Source of the DNA: an uncultured Corynebacterium sp.
GTDB taxonomy: Bacteria; Actinomycetota; Actinomycetes; Mycobacteriales; Mycobacteriaceae
Length of the DNA stretch: 64,000 nt
Assembly (NCBI RefSeq): GCF_946221935.1
Contig: NZ_CAMIGN010000002.1
Coordinates: forward strand, 62,001 to 126,000
Reading direction: 5' to 3'
The translations under genes were made by a program, and so were the position numbers. Each line of letters begins with the position of its first letter. Positions within the stretch are counted from its first letter, which is position 1. Shown one piece after another: positions 43,716 to 53,137 of this stretch. The notes beneath the pieces were generated by a model that was given only the letters and a program-made list of their open reading frames with translations, did not search any database and was not told the DNA's origin.

Positions 43716-44765
43716 ATGAGTCACGAGCTGAAAATACTTCATGTAACTGAGTGTTATGCGGGAGGCGTTCGAACGGCGGTTAATGGATATGCATCCCTAG
43801 ATCTGCCCGTAGAGAATCACATCATCCAGTCCGCTCGACGTCATCCTCAGAAGATGTCTGCGCCGGATAGTGAAAAGTTTGTCACAATCTCTAATCTTCC
43901 CGAATCCCACCTAGGAGCTGTTCGTGCGGTCATCCGAGTAGTGAAGGAAGTCCGCCCAGATGTGATTCACGCACATTCGAGTTTTGGCGGTGTTTATGGT
44001 CGCCTCGCGGGGCTCATAACCAGAATTCCGGTTGTATACACGCCCCACGGTCTATCTTTTGAGCGACGAGATATTTCTAAGGGGAAGAGGCGCATCTTTC
44101 GAATTATTGAAAGGCTGTTTGCGCCGCTATCAACCGTGCAGGCTGGATGCGCTACCTATGAAACGGAACTCTTGGCAGGTCTGTCTAAGACCTCTTTGGT
44201 AAGAGTGATCCCAAACGCCATTATCGGCAGTGAGTTCACTAGCTCCCACGCTTCTGAAGTGCACGCGAAGGTCGATGAAAAGAAGATAACGTTTATTGGC
44301 CGCATTACAGAGGCGAGACATCCCGAAATGGCTATGGAAATTGCCACTCTCCTGAAACCGCATGACATAGCTGTTCAGTGGATTGGAGACGGAGACCCAG
44401 AGTCTAAGAAGGCACTGCTTGAGGCTGGTGTTGATGTGACGGGATGGCTGGCGAAAGACGAGATGCAACAGGCGTTGCAGGGCGTCGATGTTGCCATTCA
44501 TACGGCACGTTGGGATGGGTTTCCAATGGTGATTCTGGAGATGCTGGCGGCTGGTATTCCGCTATTGGTCGAAAACATTAGTGCGCTGCAGGAATGCCCA
44601 GCTGAGGTCAGGTTCGACACAGCCGAGCAGGCAGTGCAAAAGATCCTCCAAATATTGGAAGGCGACTTTAACGTTGATTGGTCAGCTGTGAAGGATCTTT
44701 ATAATGAGGAATCGCAGGCGCGTAGTCTGTTGGAATGCTACCGACTGGCAGCAAATAAGGGTTAG
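43716..44765 (+). CDS. GT4 glycosyltransferase of the polysaccharide island
   Basis: 349 residues. It opens LKILHVTECYAGGVRTAVNGY, a GT4 donor loop variant. It also has VIHAHSSFGGVYGRLAG and PVVYTPHGLSFERRD, and a C-terminal domain with FIGRITEARHPEMA and WDGFPMVILEMLAAGIPLLV. Its ATG follows the sugar transferase stop by one base, so the two are translationally coupled. It probably adds the second sugar of the lipid-linked repeat unit on the cytoplasmic side. The specific sugar cannot be read from the sequence. Confidence 0.9.
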   Translation: MSHELKILHVTECYAGGVRTAVNGYASLDLPVENHIIQSARRHPQKMSAPDSEKFVTISNLPESHLGAVRAVIRVVKEVRPDVIHAHSSFGGVYGRLAGLITRIPVVYTPHGLSFERRDISKGKRRIFRIIERLFAPLSTVQAGCATYETELLAGLSKTSLVRVIPNAIIGSEFTSSHASEVHAKVDEKKITFIGRITEARHPEMAMEIATLLKPHDIAVQWIGDGDPESKKALLEAGVDVTGWLAKDEMQQALQGVDVAIHTARWDGFPMVILEMLAAGIPLLVENISALQECPAEVRFDTAEQAVQKILQILEGDFNVDWSAVKDLYNEESQARSLLECYRLAANKG

Positions 44766-44774
44766 AGTCGCGAC

Positions 44775-46016
44775 ATGTCGAAAAAAGCTAAACATAGGCT
44801 TGATTCCAGCGATAGCTGGGTGAGAAAGCTCTGCAGAGTTCTTGTTGGCGATAGGCTGCTCTCAACACCATGGGCGTTAGTGTTGATTGTGCTAGGGGCT
44901 GGAGTGGCTTCGTTGATTTCGATCAACAGGGCAAAGCTACTTCCTGATCAGTTTGAGTCTGATGCCAAACTTATCTTGAAGTTCGCCCGCAATGAGACGG
45001 ATGAAGGTGGATCGTTTCGTACGATTGCCAACTTGTATCAGAGTCTCCACCTGGTGGATCAGCCAACGCTCGCGGGGCTCTTTGGCGTGTTCTTGGCTGC
45101 TTGTTTGGCTGCATTGATCGTATATCGAGTAGGAGGAATCCGCTGCAACGTTGTAGCTATCACGGTGCTCCTTCTATATTTGGTTTTTAGCGGAGTTTTC
45201 TTCGGGACGTACACCAAAGAAGTTATTGTGCTGATGGCGCTGATTGTGGCTGCGTCGTTAGCATCTCAATGGGGGACTGACCTTGTTCTCGTTGGAGTCT
45301 TAGCGCTGGTAGGCGCGTCTTTCCGACCTTATTGGGCGTTTATTGCGGCAATATACCTGGTGGTGAGGTTTGTTCCCCTTAAGTTCAAGCGGATTCGGTT
45401 CATCATACCGATGATGATTCTGTTTAACATCGGAAGCTCTTTGGTAATTTGGTTTACGCTCAACAAGCCCGCTGACTTCTTCCGGAGCTCTGTAAATGAA
45501 CCGAGAGTGCACACTGGAGAGGCGAACACCATCATTGTTCGCTTCATCTCGGATCTAGCAGAACCCGTTGGAGGTGTTGTTAACAACCTCCTAACAATGT
45601 TTAGCTTGATGGTGCCTGTCCCGCTGCTAGGAAGAGGCGGGCTTTATTACGTATTCATTGTCCTGGTTTTTGTTCTAATCTGGGTGGCCTTTGTCTTGGC
45701 CGTCAGAAGTAGGCCGGATCGTGAACAGGTTCTTGCATCCCGCGGAGTTGCTTTGTTCGCCAGCTTTGCAGTGGTACAAGGGCTTTTTGAGCCAGATTAC
45801 GGCAGCGCTTTGCGCCACCTCTGCCCATTGATTCCTTTCATCTTCTTGATTTGGCAACCGGTGCTCAGCAAGAATGACAGCGAAAATGAATCTGGCGAGG
45901 TAGAAGACAAAAATAACGAAGACGAATCATCAGCTAGGGAAGGCGAGGCGGAGCGTACAGACAGTAACTCGGTCTTGAGCCTTACTCCTTTGGAGGAAAG
46001 AACGTCGGATACTTAG
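44775..46016 (+). CDS. Wzy-like polytopic membrane protein
   Basis: 413 residues with about nine or ten hydrophobic segments and a large central extracytoplasmic loop (KPADFFRSSVNEPRVHTGEA). The layout, the position between a GT and a flippase, and the loop resemble O-antigen/capsule polymerases (Wzy), which join repeat units outside the membrane. Sequence similarity in that family is too low to confirm by eye. The C-terminal 50 residues are highly acidic (NDSENESGEVEDKNNEDESS) and probably cytoplasmic. It follows the GT4 gene by nine bases. Confidence 0.68.
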   Translation: MSKKAKHRLDSSDSWVRKLCRVLVGDRLLSTPWALVLIVLGAGVASLISINRAKLLPDQFESDAKLILKFARNETDEGGSFRTIANLYQSLHLVDQPTLAGLFGVFLAACLAALIVYRVGGIRCNVVAITVLLLYLVFSGVFFGTYTKEVIVLMALIVAASLASQWGTDLVLVGVLALVGASFRPYWAFIAAIYLVVRFVPLKFKRIRFIIPMMILFNIGSSLVIWFTLNKPADFFRSSVNEPRVHTGEANTIIVRFISDLAEPVGGVVNNLLTMFSLMVPVPLLGRGGLYYVFIVLVFVLIWVAFVLAVRSRPDREQVLASRGVALFASFAVVQGLFEPDYGSALRHLCPLIPFIFLIWQPVLSKNDSENESGEVEDKNNEDESSAREGEAERTDSNSVLSLTPLEERTSDT

Positions 46017-46089
46017 CTAAAGAGATTCCCGGGATGCTCCACCGCTTATCGATTATGGAGTCTCTTGCAAATGCGCATGGTCGCTACGG

Positions 46090-47328
46090 ATGAATGGATA
46101 CAGTCAATTGAAAATCGCAGCTTACCTCACGCGGTATAGGAGCAACCTTATATCAGTCTTTTGGTCTCTCGCCGGCCAAGGTTTGAATTTCTTTGCAATG
46201 TTGCTTCCCGTGCTGCTAAAGAGCGGCGAACAACTTGCGTATCTACTACTTCCTCTTTCGGCTGCTGCGATCCTAAGAATTGTATTCACAGCAGCATTCC
46301 ATGTGCGTTATCTAACCATTGGGGCGGAAGACAGAATCGTTGCACGAAATCTGGCAAGCTTTGGGTTGACCGCTTTTTTCTTTCTGACGCTGCTTTGTGC
46401 TTTGGCTATGGCATCCATGAACGTTGATGCTGCCTTAGTGATCGCTAGCGTAGCATTGCTCACCTACTGCATTGGGTTCTATTTTGTCGCTGTAACTGTC
46501 CTGATATTCGAAAAGGAGAAGCAGGTGTATGGCACAGGACGGCTTATTTTTGGTGTCCTGAACTTTGGATCGACTCTAGCGATGATTTGTCTTTTCGATT
46601 ACGTCTTTGGCTTGGTTTTAGCCACAGCTTTGACAAACATCGTTGTAGCAGTGTGGATGCTCCACAAGAGCTCTCTTGGATTGCAAGAACTCTTCAGTAT
46701 TAATTGGCGGATTGTTTTTTCCCGAAGAGCGGGGGCGTACCTGATCGCCAGTAAATCTGTAATCAGCTCAAGCTTGATCTCTGATTTGGGTTATCAAGTT
46801 CAGGGGTTGTTGACACCGCTCATGGGGCCGCATAAGGAGCTCTGGGCTATTGTCGTGAGACTCTCTGGCGGTTTCGGAACATTGGGGCAGCAGATCCTCG
46901 CTCCGCTCTTTGAGATGAGAATTTCTGAGGTTTCACGGGAGAAACGCGCAGATAAAGCAAGGAAACTCTCGGTTGCCGCTCAGCTGGTTGGTGCGGGATT
47001 TGGCCTGGTTGTGGCCATTGCCTTGGCGCTTATCCTGGTGTTCCTGTACCCGGAAATGGTTACCGGTAATTCATGGCTGGTATGGATTTGTTTTGCCTAC
47101 TGCTGGCTATTGTTAGCGTCGTCGCTGACAATGAAAGTGCCATATCTGCTAGGGCATGACCGCCATATGCTCTATTGGTCGATCCTGCGGCTCGTGCTTA
47201 CTATCCCGCTTTTCGTATTCAGCGGTTCACTGCTATTGATCATTTTGGTGGCGGTTCAAGCTTTGGTTTCCTTGTACCTGATTTACATCACTGTACAGAA
47301 ACCAAACTTTCACTCGGCTGCCGTTTAG
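46090..47328 (+). CDS. Wzx-like polysaccharide flippase
   Basis: 412 residues, 12 predicted helices, MATE/oligosaccharide-flippase superfamily layout (YRSNLISVFWSLAGQGLNFF at the start, SSLISDLGYQVQGLLTPLMG in the seventh helix region). It would flip lipid-linked repeat units across the membrane for the neighbouring polymerase. ATG 46090 lies 73 bases after the Wzy-like gene. It ends in a TAG that directly abuts the complementary stop of the convergent glycosyltransferase. Family placement is by topology and context. Confidence 0.78.
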   Translation: MNGYSQLKIAAYLTRYRSNLISVFWSLAGQGLNFFAMLLPVLLKSGEQLAYLLLPLSAAAILRIVFTAAFHVRYLTIGAEDRIVARNLASFGLTAFFFLTLLCALAMASMNVDAALVIASVALLTYCIGFYFVAVTVLIFEKEKQVYGTGRLIFGVLNFGSTLAMICLFDYVFGLVLATALTNIVVAVWMLHKSSLGLQELFSINWRIVFSRRAGAYLIASKSVISSSLISDLGYQVQGLLTPLMGPHKELWAIVVRLSGGFGTLGQQILAPLFEMRISEVSREKRADKARKLSVAAQLVGAGFGLVVAIALALILVFLYPEMVTGNSWLVWICFAYCWLLLASSLTMKVPYLLGHDRHMLYWSILRLVLTIPLFVFSGSLLLIILVAVQALVSLYLIYITVQKPNFHSAAV

Positions 47329-48516
47329 CTAGCTATTGCAGTCCCCATCGGTAACTTCAGTTCCGCGGATCTTTTTGGCCAAGTCTTCCCAACTCAGACC
47401 AGTTTGTACTTGATGAGTCGCACTTGCGGAGAGTTTGTCGTAGGTATCGCGATCCATCGCCTTGAGTAGGGCTTGAGCGAAGGAATCCGAGGTTGTTTCC
47501 TCGGAAACGATACCGAACCCTTGAACTTGATCCGGCAGTGCACCTTGTGGCGTCACCACACAGGGAACGGCGTGGGCCAGAGCAAGGCTCACCGGGCCCG
47601 ATTGGCTAGCCTCAAGGTACGGCAGAGCAAGAATATCCAGTCCGTCAATGATTTCGTCGACTTCGTCTTCTGGAATCCACCGAATATCCCAAATTGCTTG
47701 GTGACCGTTAGCGCCATTGCGGCTATCTTCTGCAGGGCCGTTGCCAATGATATGAATCTCGAAAGAGGGGGTATTTGGTCTGTTTCGGAGTAGCTTCGCC
47801 GCTTCAAGCAATAGGTCTATACCCTTGTAAGGCTGCAGTCTTCCAAACAATCCAATCTTAATTGGTCGGTTATCTGGCAATTTCTTGGCAGTAATGTGGG
47901 TGCCATTGCCTACGCCGAAAGGAGGGTGGCTACCCAAAATGATGGGCTTATCGGTCTGTGGCGAAAGGACATCTCGGACGGCCGTAGAGAAAACTGCGAT
48001 TTCATCGGCTCGCCAAAGCTCGAGCTTTCTTCCTATTCTCTGCACCAAAGACGACTCACCTGGATGGTGATTTCCATCGTGGATGCAGCTGATGTATTTG
48101 ACGTTGCGCGGAAGTAGCAGCGGTATAGCCAGAGATTGGTAGACACTTTCCATTACTCCGACGACATTCCGAACACCATTCCGTCTAATCCATCGACGAA
48201 GGCGAACAGAGTTAAAGAGTAATCGCGGGAGATTTAAGATAACTCCTATTTTGGTGTGGTAGGTGGGAACCGCGAACGCGGGGATTGTGAGTTGAGCAAA
48301 TTTAGAGGCGATCTCAGCATCCGGGTTATAGGAAATGTTGGTTCTTGCCGAGGAATTCTCTCGCCTGTCGCCGACCATGTTGGCCGTGCCGACCATGTCG
48401 CCTCTTACGAGTTCAAACAGGAACCGTGGGCCGCCGCCAGTTTTTCCCCAATGCACCCAAAGGGTTGGCTGATCGAAGTCGGTATCGGTGCAGGAGGGTC
48501 TGCTAGAAGATGGCAT
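47329..48516 (-). CDS. GT4 glycosyltransferase, opposite strand
   Basis: 395 residues. It has an N-terminal acceptor domain with WVHWGKTGGGPRFLFELVRG and YISCIHDGNHHPGESS, then a donor domain with KIGLFGRLQPYKGIDLLLEA, HIIGNGPAEDS and the EX7E-type region LPYLEASQSGPVSLALAHAV. The motif is Ser-rich (ASQSGP), as in several rhamnosyl and galactosyl transferases of capsule loci. It converges with the flippase gene with no bases between the stop codons. It closes the polysaccharide island, and the GC content rises again after it. Confidence 0.87.
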   Translation of the reverse strand: MPSSSRPSCTDTDFDQPTLWVHWGKTGGGPRFLFELVRGDMVGTANMVGDRRENSSARTNISYNPDAEIASKFAQLTIPAFAVPTYHTKIGVILNLPRLLFNSVRLRRWIRRNGVRNVVGVMESVYQSLAIPLLLPRNVKYISCIHDGNHHPGESSLVQRIGRKLELWRADEIAVFSTAVRDVLSPQTDKPIILGSHPPFGVGNGTHITAKKLPDNRPIKIGLFGRLQPYKGIDLLLEAAKLLRNRPNTPSFEIHIIGNGPAEDSRNGANGHQAIWDIRWIPEDEVDEIIDGLDILALPYLEASQSGPVSLALAHAVPCVVTPQGALPDQVQGFGIVSEETTSDSFAQALLKAMDRDTYDKLSASATHQVQTGLSWEDLAKKIRGTEVTDGDCNS

Positions 48517-48591
48517 GTGGTCATTGTAACTTGCTACCTAGCGTTTTCGAGTCGATCTACGTAACGGGAATAGGGTCGTTAGACTGAATAC

Positions 48592-49158
48592 GTGTTACTT
48601 TCAGATCGAGATATTCGAGTTGCCCTGGATAGCGGCCAGCTGGTCGTTGAACCACACGACGACGCCATGGTTCAACCTTCAAGTATTGATGTTCGCCTCG
48701 ATGGGCTCTTTCGCGTGTTCAATAACTCCAAATACACGCATATCGACCCTAAGCTGCCGCAGGAAGAACTCACAACGCTTGTTGAAGTGCCAGAAGATGA
48801 AGCATTCGTCTTGCACCCGGGGGAGTTCGTCCTGGGGGCTACGCTCGAGCGCTTTGCGATTCCGCCGAACCTCGCGGGCAGGTTAGAAGGCAAGAGTTCA
48901 CTGGGGCGCTTGGGGCTCCTGACTCACTCCACAGCCGGATTTATCGACCCGGGTTTTAACGGGCACATCACTCTGGAGCTTTCGAATACGGCAAATCTGC
49001 CAATCGTTTTGTACCCCGGTATGAAAGTAGGGCAGCTTGCGCTCTTTGAGCTGACGACCCCTGCAGAGTCGCCATATGGCACGTCGACGCTAGGAAGTAA
49101 GTACCAAGGCCAACGAGGGCCAACTCCTTCGAAGGCGTACCTGAATTTCCGTGATTAA
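48592..49158 (+). CDS. dcd: dCTP deaminase
   Basis: 188 residues starting at GTG 48592 (reads LLSDRDIRVALDSG). Conserved trimer active-site segments are present: MVQPSSIDVRLDG, GRLEGKSSLGRLGL and HSTAGFIDPGFNGHITLELSN. It converts dCTP towards dUMP for thymidylate synthesis. Actinobacterial enzymes of this type are often bifunctional deaminase-dUTPases. The M. tuberculosis neighbour pair is also dcd (Rv0321) and udgA (Rv0322), so this region is part of the conserved backbone rather than the island. Confidence 0.95.
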   Translation: MLLSDRDIRVALDSGQLVVEPHDDAMVQPSSIDVRLDGLFRVFNNSKYTHIDPKLPQEELTTLVEVPEDEAFVLHPGEFVLGATLERFAIPPNLAGRLEGKSSLGRLGLLTHSTAGFIDPGFNGHITLELSNTANLPIVLYPGMKVGQLALFELTTPAESPYGTSTLGSKYQGQRGPTPSKAYLNFRD

Positions 49159-49255
49159 AAAGGGCTAGAATGCGCCCGGCTCTCTTGTTAAGGGCAAATC
49201 AAAAATAACTTTAACGTTACCTCTCGTTTACTTGCCCACTGTAGCGTCGTTCGAC

Positions 49256-50632
49256 ATGCGAATGACAGTTTTTGGTACCGGTTACCTTGGAGCAACTCAC
49301 GCAGCATGCATGGCCGAGCTCGGACATGAGGTATTGGGCGTGGACATCGACGAAGCGAAAATTACGGCGCTTTCTGAAGGACGCGTACCATTCTTCGAAC
49401 CCGGTTTGCCGGAACTACTGAAGAAGAATATTGATAACGGGCGGCTGTCATTTACCACCGATTACAGTGAAGCTGCCGGGTTCGGCAACGTTCATTTCAT
49501 CGGTGTGGGGACGCCACAGCGCAAGGGATCTTATGCCGCGGATACGCGATACGTTGAAGCGGTGGTCAATGATCTTGTGCCATTGTTGAATGGCGAACAC
49601 TTAATACTTGGAAAATCAACAGTTCCAGTTGGCACCGCTGTGCGGATGCAAAAGTACGCCGATCGGATCACTTCTATTCGAGGTGAAGCCCAGGTAGAAA
49701 TAGCCTGGAACCCGGAATTTCTCCGGGAAGGACATGCGGTAAAAGACACATTGTCACCCGATCGAATTGTGCTTGGCGTGAGGGCGGAAGATAGTCGCGC
49801 AGAGAGCATCGTGCGTGAGGTTTATGAAAAGCCGCTCTCCGAGGGAGCTCCTTTCCTTGTGATGGATCTGCCCACCTCGGAGCTTGTGAAGGTCAGTGCC
49901 AATGCATTCCTGGCCACCAAGATCTCCTTCATTAATGCCGTCAGTGAGGTTTGTGAGGCAACGGGAGCCGATGTAACTGCGCTTGCAGATGCCATTGGAA
50001 TGGATGATCGCATTGGACGAAAGTTCCTGGGAGCTGGCCTCGGGTTCGGTGGCGGTTGCCTTCCCAAGGATATTCGGGCGTTTATGGCACGGGCTGGCGA
50101 GCTGGGTGCAGATCAAGCACTCACATTCCTTCGCGAAGTGGACGCGATCAATATGAGGCGTCGCGAAAAGACTGTGGAAATGGCTCGCCAGTCCCTGGGC
50201 GGCTCGTTGATCGGCAGGAACGTGACTGTACTGGGCGCTGCATTCAAACCCAATAGTGATGATGTGCGGGACTCGCCAGCATTGAGCGTGGCGGGTGCGC
50301 TAAACCTCGCGGGTGCGGCCGTGACGGTCTACGACCCGGAGGCAATGGAGAATGCGGCGCGGGTGTTCCCTACGCTGAGCTACGCTGCGAATCTGGAACA
50401 AGCACTTGCAGGTGCTGAGCTGGTCATTCTTGCTACCGAATGGAAGCAGTTCCAAGATTTAGATCCAGAAGCGACCAAGCAATTGGTAACTGTTGGGTCG
50501 GTAGGCCGAGAGCAAACGATGCTGGGGATGAACAAGGACGTTCAACCGGTGATCATTGACGGCCGTAACTGTCTTTCCCGTTCTGCGTGGGAAAACGCAG
50601 GGTGGCGCTTCCTTGCCCTGGGGCGGGGATAG
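49256..50632 (+). CDS. ugd: UDP-glucose 6-dehydrogenase
   Basis: 458 residues. The NAD-binding motif GTGYLGATHAACMAELGHEV is at the N-terminus. The catalytic Cys is in GFGGGCLPKDIRAFM, and the UDP-binding C-terminal domain has FKPNSDDVRDSPAL and DGRNCL. It oxidises UDP-glucose to UDP-glucuronate with two NAD. I start it at ATG 49256 (MRMTVFGTG), although neither this nor TTG 49232 has a ribosome site; the transcript may be leaderless. It likely supplies acidic sugar to the polysaccharide made by the island. Confidence 0.94.
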   Translation: MRMTVFGTGYLGATHAACMAELGHEVLGVDIDEAKITALSEGRVPFFEPGLPELLKKNIDNGRLSFTTDYSEAAGFGNVHFIGVGTPQRKGSYAADTRYVEAVVNDLVPLLNGEHLILGKSTVPVGTAVRMQKYADRITSIRGEAQVEIAWNPEFLREGHAVKDTLSPDRIVLGVRAEDSRAESIVREVYEKPLSEGAPFLVMDLPTSELVKVSANAFLATKISFINAVSEVCEATGADVTALADAIGMDDRIGRKFLGAGLGFGGGCLPKDIRAFMARAGELGADQALTFLREVDAINMRRREKTVEMARQSLGGSLIGRNVTVLGAAFKPNSDDVRDSPALSVAGALNLAGAAVTVYDPEAMENAARVFPTLSYAANLEQALAGAELVILATEWKQFQDLDPEATKQLVTVGSVGREQTMLGMNKDVQPVIIDGRNCLSRSAWENAGWRFLALGRG

Positions 50633-50750
50633 GCATCGCACAAGGGAGGTTGGTTTAGGCCTTGGTAGAGTTTTGGGGAGCTCTTCATCTTTGGCGTAGC
50701 CGCTGGGGGTGCCTGCAAACCGTTTCCATCCGTCGTCCTTGAGGAAAACA

Positions 50751-51812
50751 ATGAAGGTCTTAATTACCGGAGGAGCCGGCTTTATCGGTTCCACAATCGC
50801 AAGCTGTTGTGCGGATAATGGGATCACGCCAGTGATCCTGGATGACTATAGTCGCGGGCTGCGTGTGTTTGCCGCGCGTCATGATCACTATGAAGGTGAT
50901 ATCGCCGATGCACGGGTTATCGAGCAGATTTTCGCTGATCACCCGGACATTGAGGACGTCGTCCACTGTGCGGCGAAGATTGTCGTGCCGGAATCGGTAG
51001 CCAAGCCACTTGATTACTACGACAATAACGTCGGGAAGTCGATCGTTCTGTTGCGAGAGCTGGCTCGTCACGGTGTCAAGCGTTTTATTCTAAGCTCCAC
51101 AGCATCCATGTACGGCTCTAGCGATGACTACATGGTTGAGGAGTCGGCGGCGATTGACCCGCAAAGCCCCTATGCAGCGTCTAAGGCGCTGTTTGAGCGC
51201 ATCATGAGCGATTTCGCAGCCACGGGCCAAATGCAGTGTTTGGCGCTGCGTTACTTTAACCCTATTGGTGCTGATCCACAGATGCGCACAGGGCTGCAGG
51301 ACCCTAATCCCACCCACGTGCTGGGCAAAATGATCGAAGCGCACAAGGCTAATGGAGAATTCACGGTCACCGGTGTGGACTGGCCTACCCGAGACGGATC
51401 CGGATTGCGGGACTATGTACACGTATGGGACCTGGCGAGGGCACACGTGGCTGCCCTTCAGCGTTTCGACGGAATCATGAGCGAAGCTGCGAAGGAGGCT
51501 GAATCCAATTCTGGTAGCCTGCTTAACGCAAACTACAACATCATCAATTTGGGAACTGGCACTGGAACTACCGTGTTCGAGCTCGTAGATGCTTTCGGAA
51601 AAGCAACAGGGCAGCCCCTGAAGTTTAAGACGGCCGAGGCCCGAATGGGAGACGTTGTTGGCAGCGCTACTTTGACTGGTAAGGCTGAGCGCCTTCTAGA
51701 TTGGAAGGCTGAGTTGAGCATCGCCGACGGCGTACGAGATTCCCTCAAATGGTCGGAAAAGCTTCCTTCCGTCCTGGAAGAAGAATCCCAGACAGCTACT
51801 GCCGGTAGCTAG
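50751..51812 (+). CDS. galE: UDP-glucose 4-epimerase
   Basis: 353 residues from ATG 50751, preceded by TTGAGGAAA. The NAD motif TGGAGFIGS, the catalytic Ser-Ser-Thr (116-117 region) and YAASK (Tyr141, Lys145) are intact, followed by RYFNPIGADP and GLRDYVHVWDLA. It interconverts UDP-glucose and UDP-galactose, needed for arabinogalactan and possibly for the neighbouring glycan locus. It overlaps the convergent alaT gene by 17 bases at the 3-prime end. Confidence 0.94.
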   Translation: MKVLITGGAGFIGSTIASCCADNGITPVILDDYSRGLRVFAARHDHYEGDIADARVIEQIFADHPDIEDVVHCAAKIVVPESVAKPLDYYDNNVGKSIVLLRELARHGVKRFILSSTASMYGSSDDYMVEESAAIDPQSPYAASKALFERIMSDFAATGQMQCLALRYFNPIGADPQMRTGLQDPNPTHVLGKMIEAHKANGEFTVTGVDWPTRDGSGLRDYVHVWDLARAHVAALQRFDGIMSEAAKEAESNSGSLLNANYNIINLGTGTGTTVFELVDAFGKATGQPLKFKTAEARMGDVVGSATLTGKAERLLDWKAELSIADGVRDSLKWSEKLPSVLEEESQTATAGS

Positions 51813-53040
51813 CCAAGAAGTTACCCAAGCGCTCGATCGCCGCGCGCAGGTCACTGGCCCACGGCAGCGTCACCACACGGAAGTGATCCGGGGTCGGCCA
51901 GTTGAAGCCCGTACCCTGCACCAAATGGATCTTCTCGGAGCGCAGAAGATCGAACATGAACTTCTCGTCGTCGTGAATCTCGTGCACATTCGGATCCAGG
52001 CGCGGGAAAGCATATAGCGCGCCCATTGGCTTCACACAGCTCACGCCCGGTATCTCATTCAAGGCTTCGAAGGCCGCATTACGCTGCTCCAACAGGCGGC
52101 CACCCGGCAGCACCAGATCGTCGATCGACTGGCGACCAGAAATCGCCACCTGGATCGCATGCTGCGCCGGCACGTTCGGGCACAGGCGCGTGCCAGCCAG
52201 GACATTCACGCCCTCGATAAAGCCCTTTGCATGCCCCTTCGGGCCCGTAATAACCATCCAGCCGGAGCGGTAGCCCGCCACGCGGTAGGCCTTGGAGAGA
52301 CCGTTGTAGGTGATGCACAGCAGATCCGGGCACAGTGATGCGACGTTGATGTGCTGGGCGTCGTCATAAAGAATCTTGTCGTAAATCTCGTCGGCCAGAA
52401 TCAACAGCGAGTGCTCGCGGGCCACATCCACGATCTGCTGCAGGATCTCGCGAGAGTACACAGCACCCGTAGGGTTGTTCGGGTTGATGACCACAATGGC
52501 CTTCGTGCGCTCCGTGACCTTCGCCTTGATGTCCTCGATGGAGGGCATCCAGTCGTTTTCCTCGTCGCATAGGTAGTGCACGGGGCGGCCGCCGGAAAGT
52601 GACGTGGAGGCAGTCCACAGTGGATAGTCGGGGGAGGGGATCAGAACCTCGTCGCCATCGTTCAACAGCGCCTGCATTGTCATGGTGATTAGTTCGGATA
52701 CACCGTTGCCCAGGTAGACGTCTTCGACGTCGAACTGGGGGAAGCCGGGGATGACCTCGTAGCGGGAAACGATGGCGCGCCGGGCGCTAATGATGCCCTT
52801 CGACGTGGAGTAGCCCTGCGCTGTCGGCAGCGCGGCGATCATGTCGCGCATGATCACATCCGGCGCCTCGAAGCCAAACACCGCGGGGTTGCCCGTGTTG
52901 AGCTTCAGGATGCGGTGCCCGTCGGCCTCCATCCGCTCCGCCTCGGTGTTCACCGGGCCGCGGATTTCGTAGAGGACGTTTTGCAGCTTCGTCGATTGGT
53001 CCAACGTGCGCAGTTCGCTTGGGCGTTTGGGTCTACTCAT
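51796..53040 (-). CDS. alaT: Alanine aminotransferase AlaT
   Basis: 414 residues, PLP-dependent class I aminotransferase. The sequence is very close to C. glutamicum AlaT as I remember it (LNTGNPAVFGFEAPDVIMRD, DGDEVLIPSPDYPLWTAS). The PLP Lys lies in YNGLSKAYRVAGYRSGW, and NPNNPTGAVYSRE is the second motif. It makes alanine from pyruvate and glutamate. ATG 53040 and 53049 are possible starts. The C. glutamicum enzyme is about 437 residues, so an upstream extension cannot be ruled out, but it has no ribosome site. The gene order with the following Fe-S protein matches Rv0337c-Rv0338c. Confidence 0.95.
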   Translation of the reverse strand: MSRPKRPSELRTLDQSTKLQNVLYEIRGPVNTEAERMEADGHRILKLNTGNPAVFGFEAPDVIMRDMIAALPTAQGYSTSKGIISARRAIVSRYEVIPGFPQFDVEDVYLGNGVSELITMTMQALLNDGDEVLIPSPDYPLWTASTSLSGGRPVHYLCDEENDWMPSIEDIKAKVTERTKAIVVINPNNPTGAVYSREILQQIVDVAREHSLLILADEIYDKILYDDAQHINVASLCPDLLCITYNGLSKAYRVAGYRSGWMVITGPKGHAKGFIEGVNVLAGTRLCPNVPAQHAIQVAISGRQSIDDLVLPGGRLLEQRNAAFEALNEIPGVSCVKPMGALYAFPRLDPNVHEIHDDEKFMFDLLRSEKIHLVQGTGFNWPTPDHFRVVTLPWASDLRAAIERLGNFLASYRQ

Positions 53041-53137
53041 TCTCTCCATTGTGCCATTGTGACTGCTGTTTTTATAGTTTTTTGACGACGCCACCCTGCG
53101 TATGCGCGACCGCGCGTATGTCTATCGGGGCGGCACA

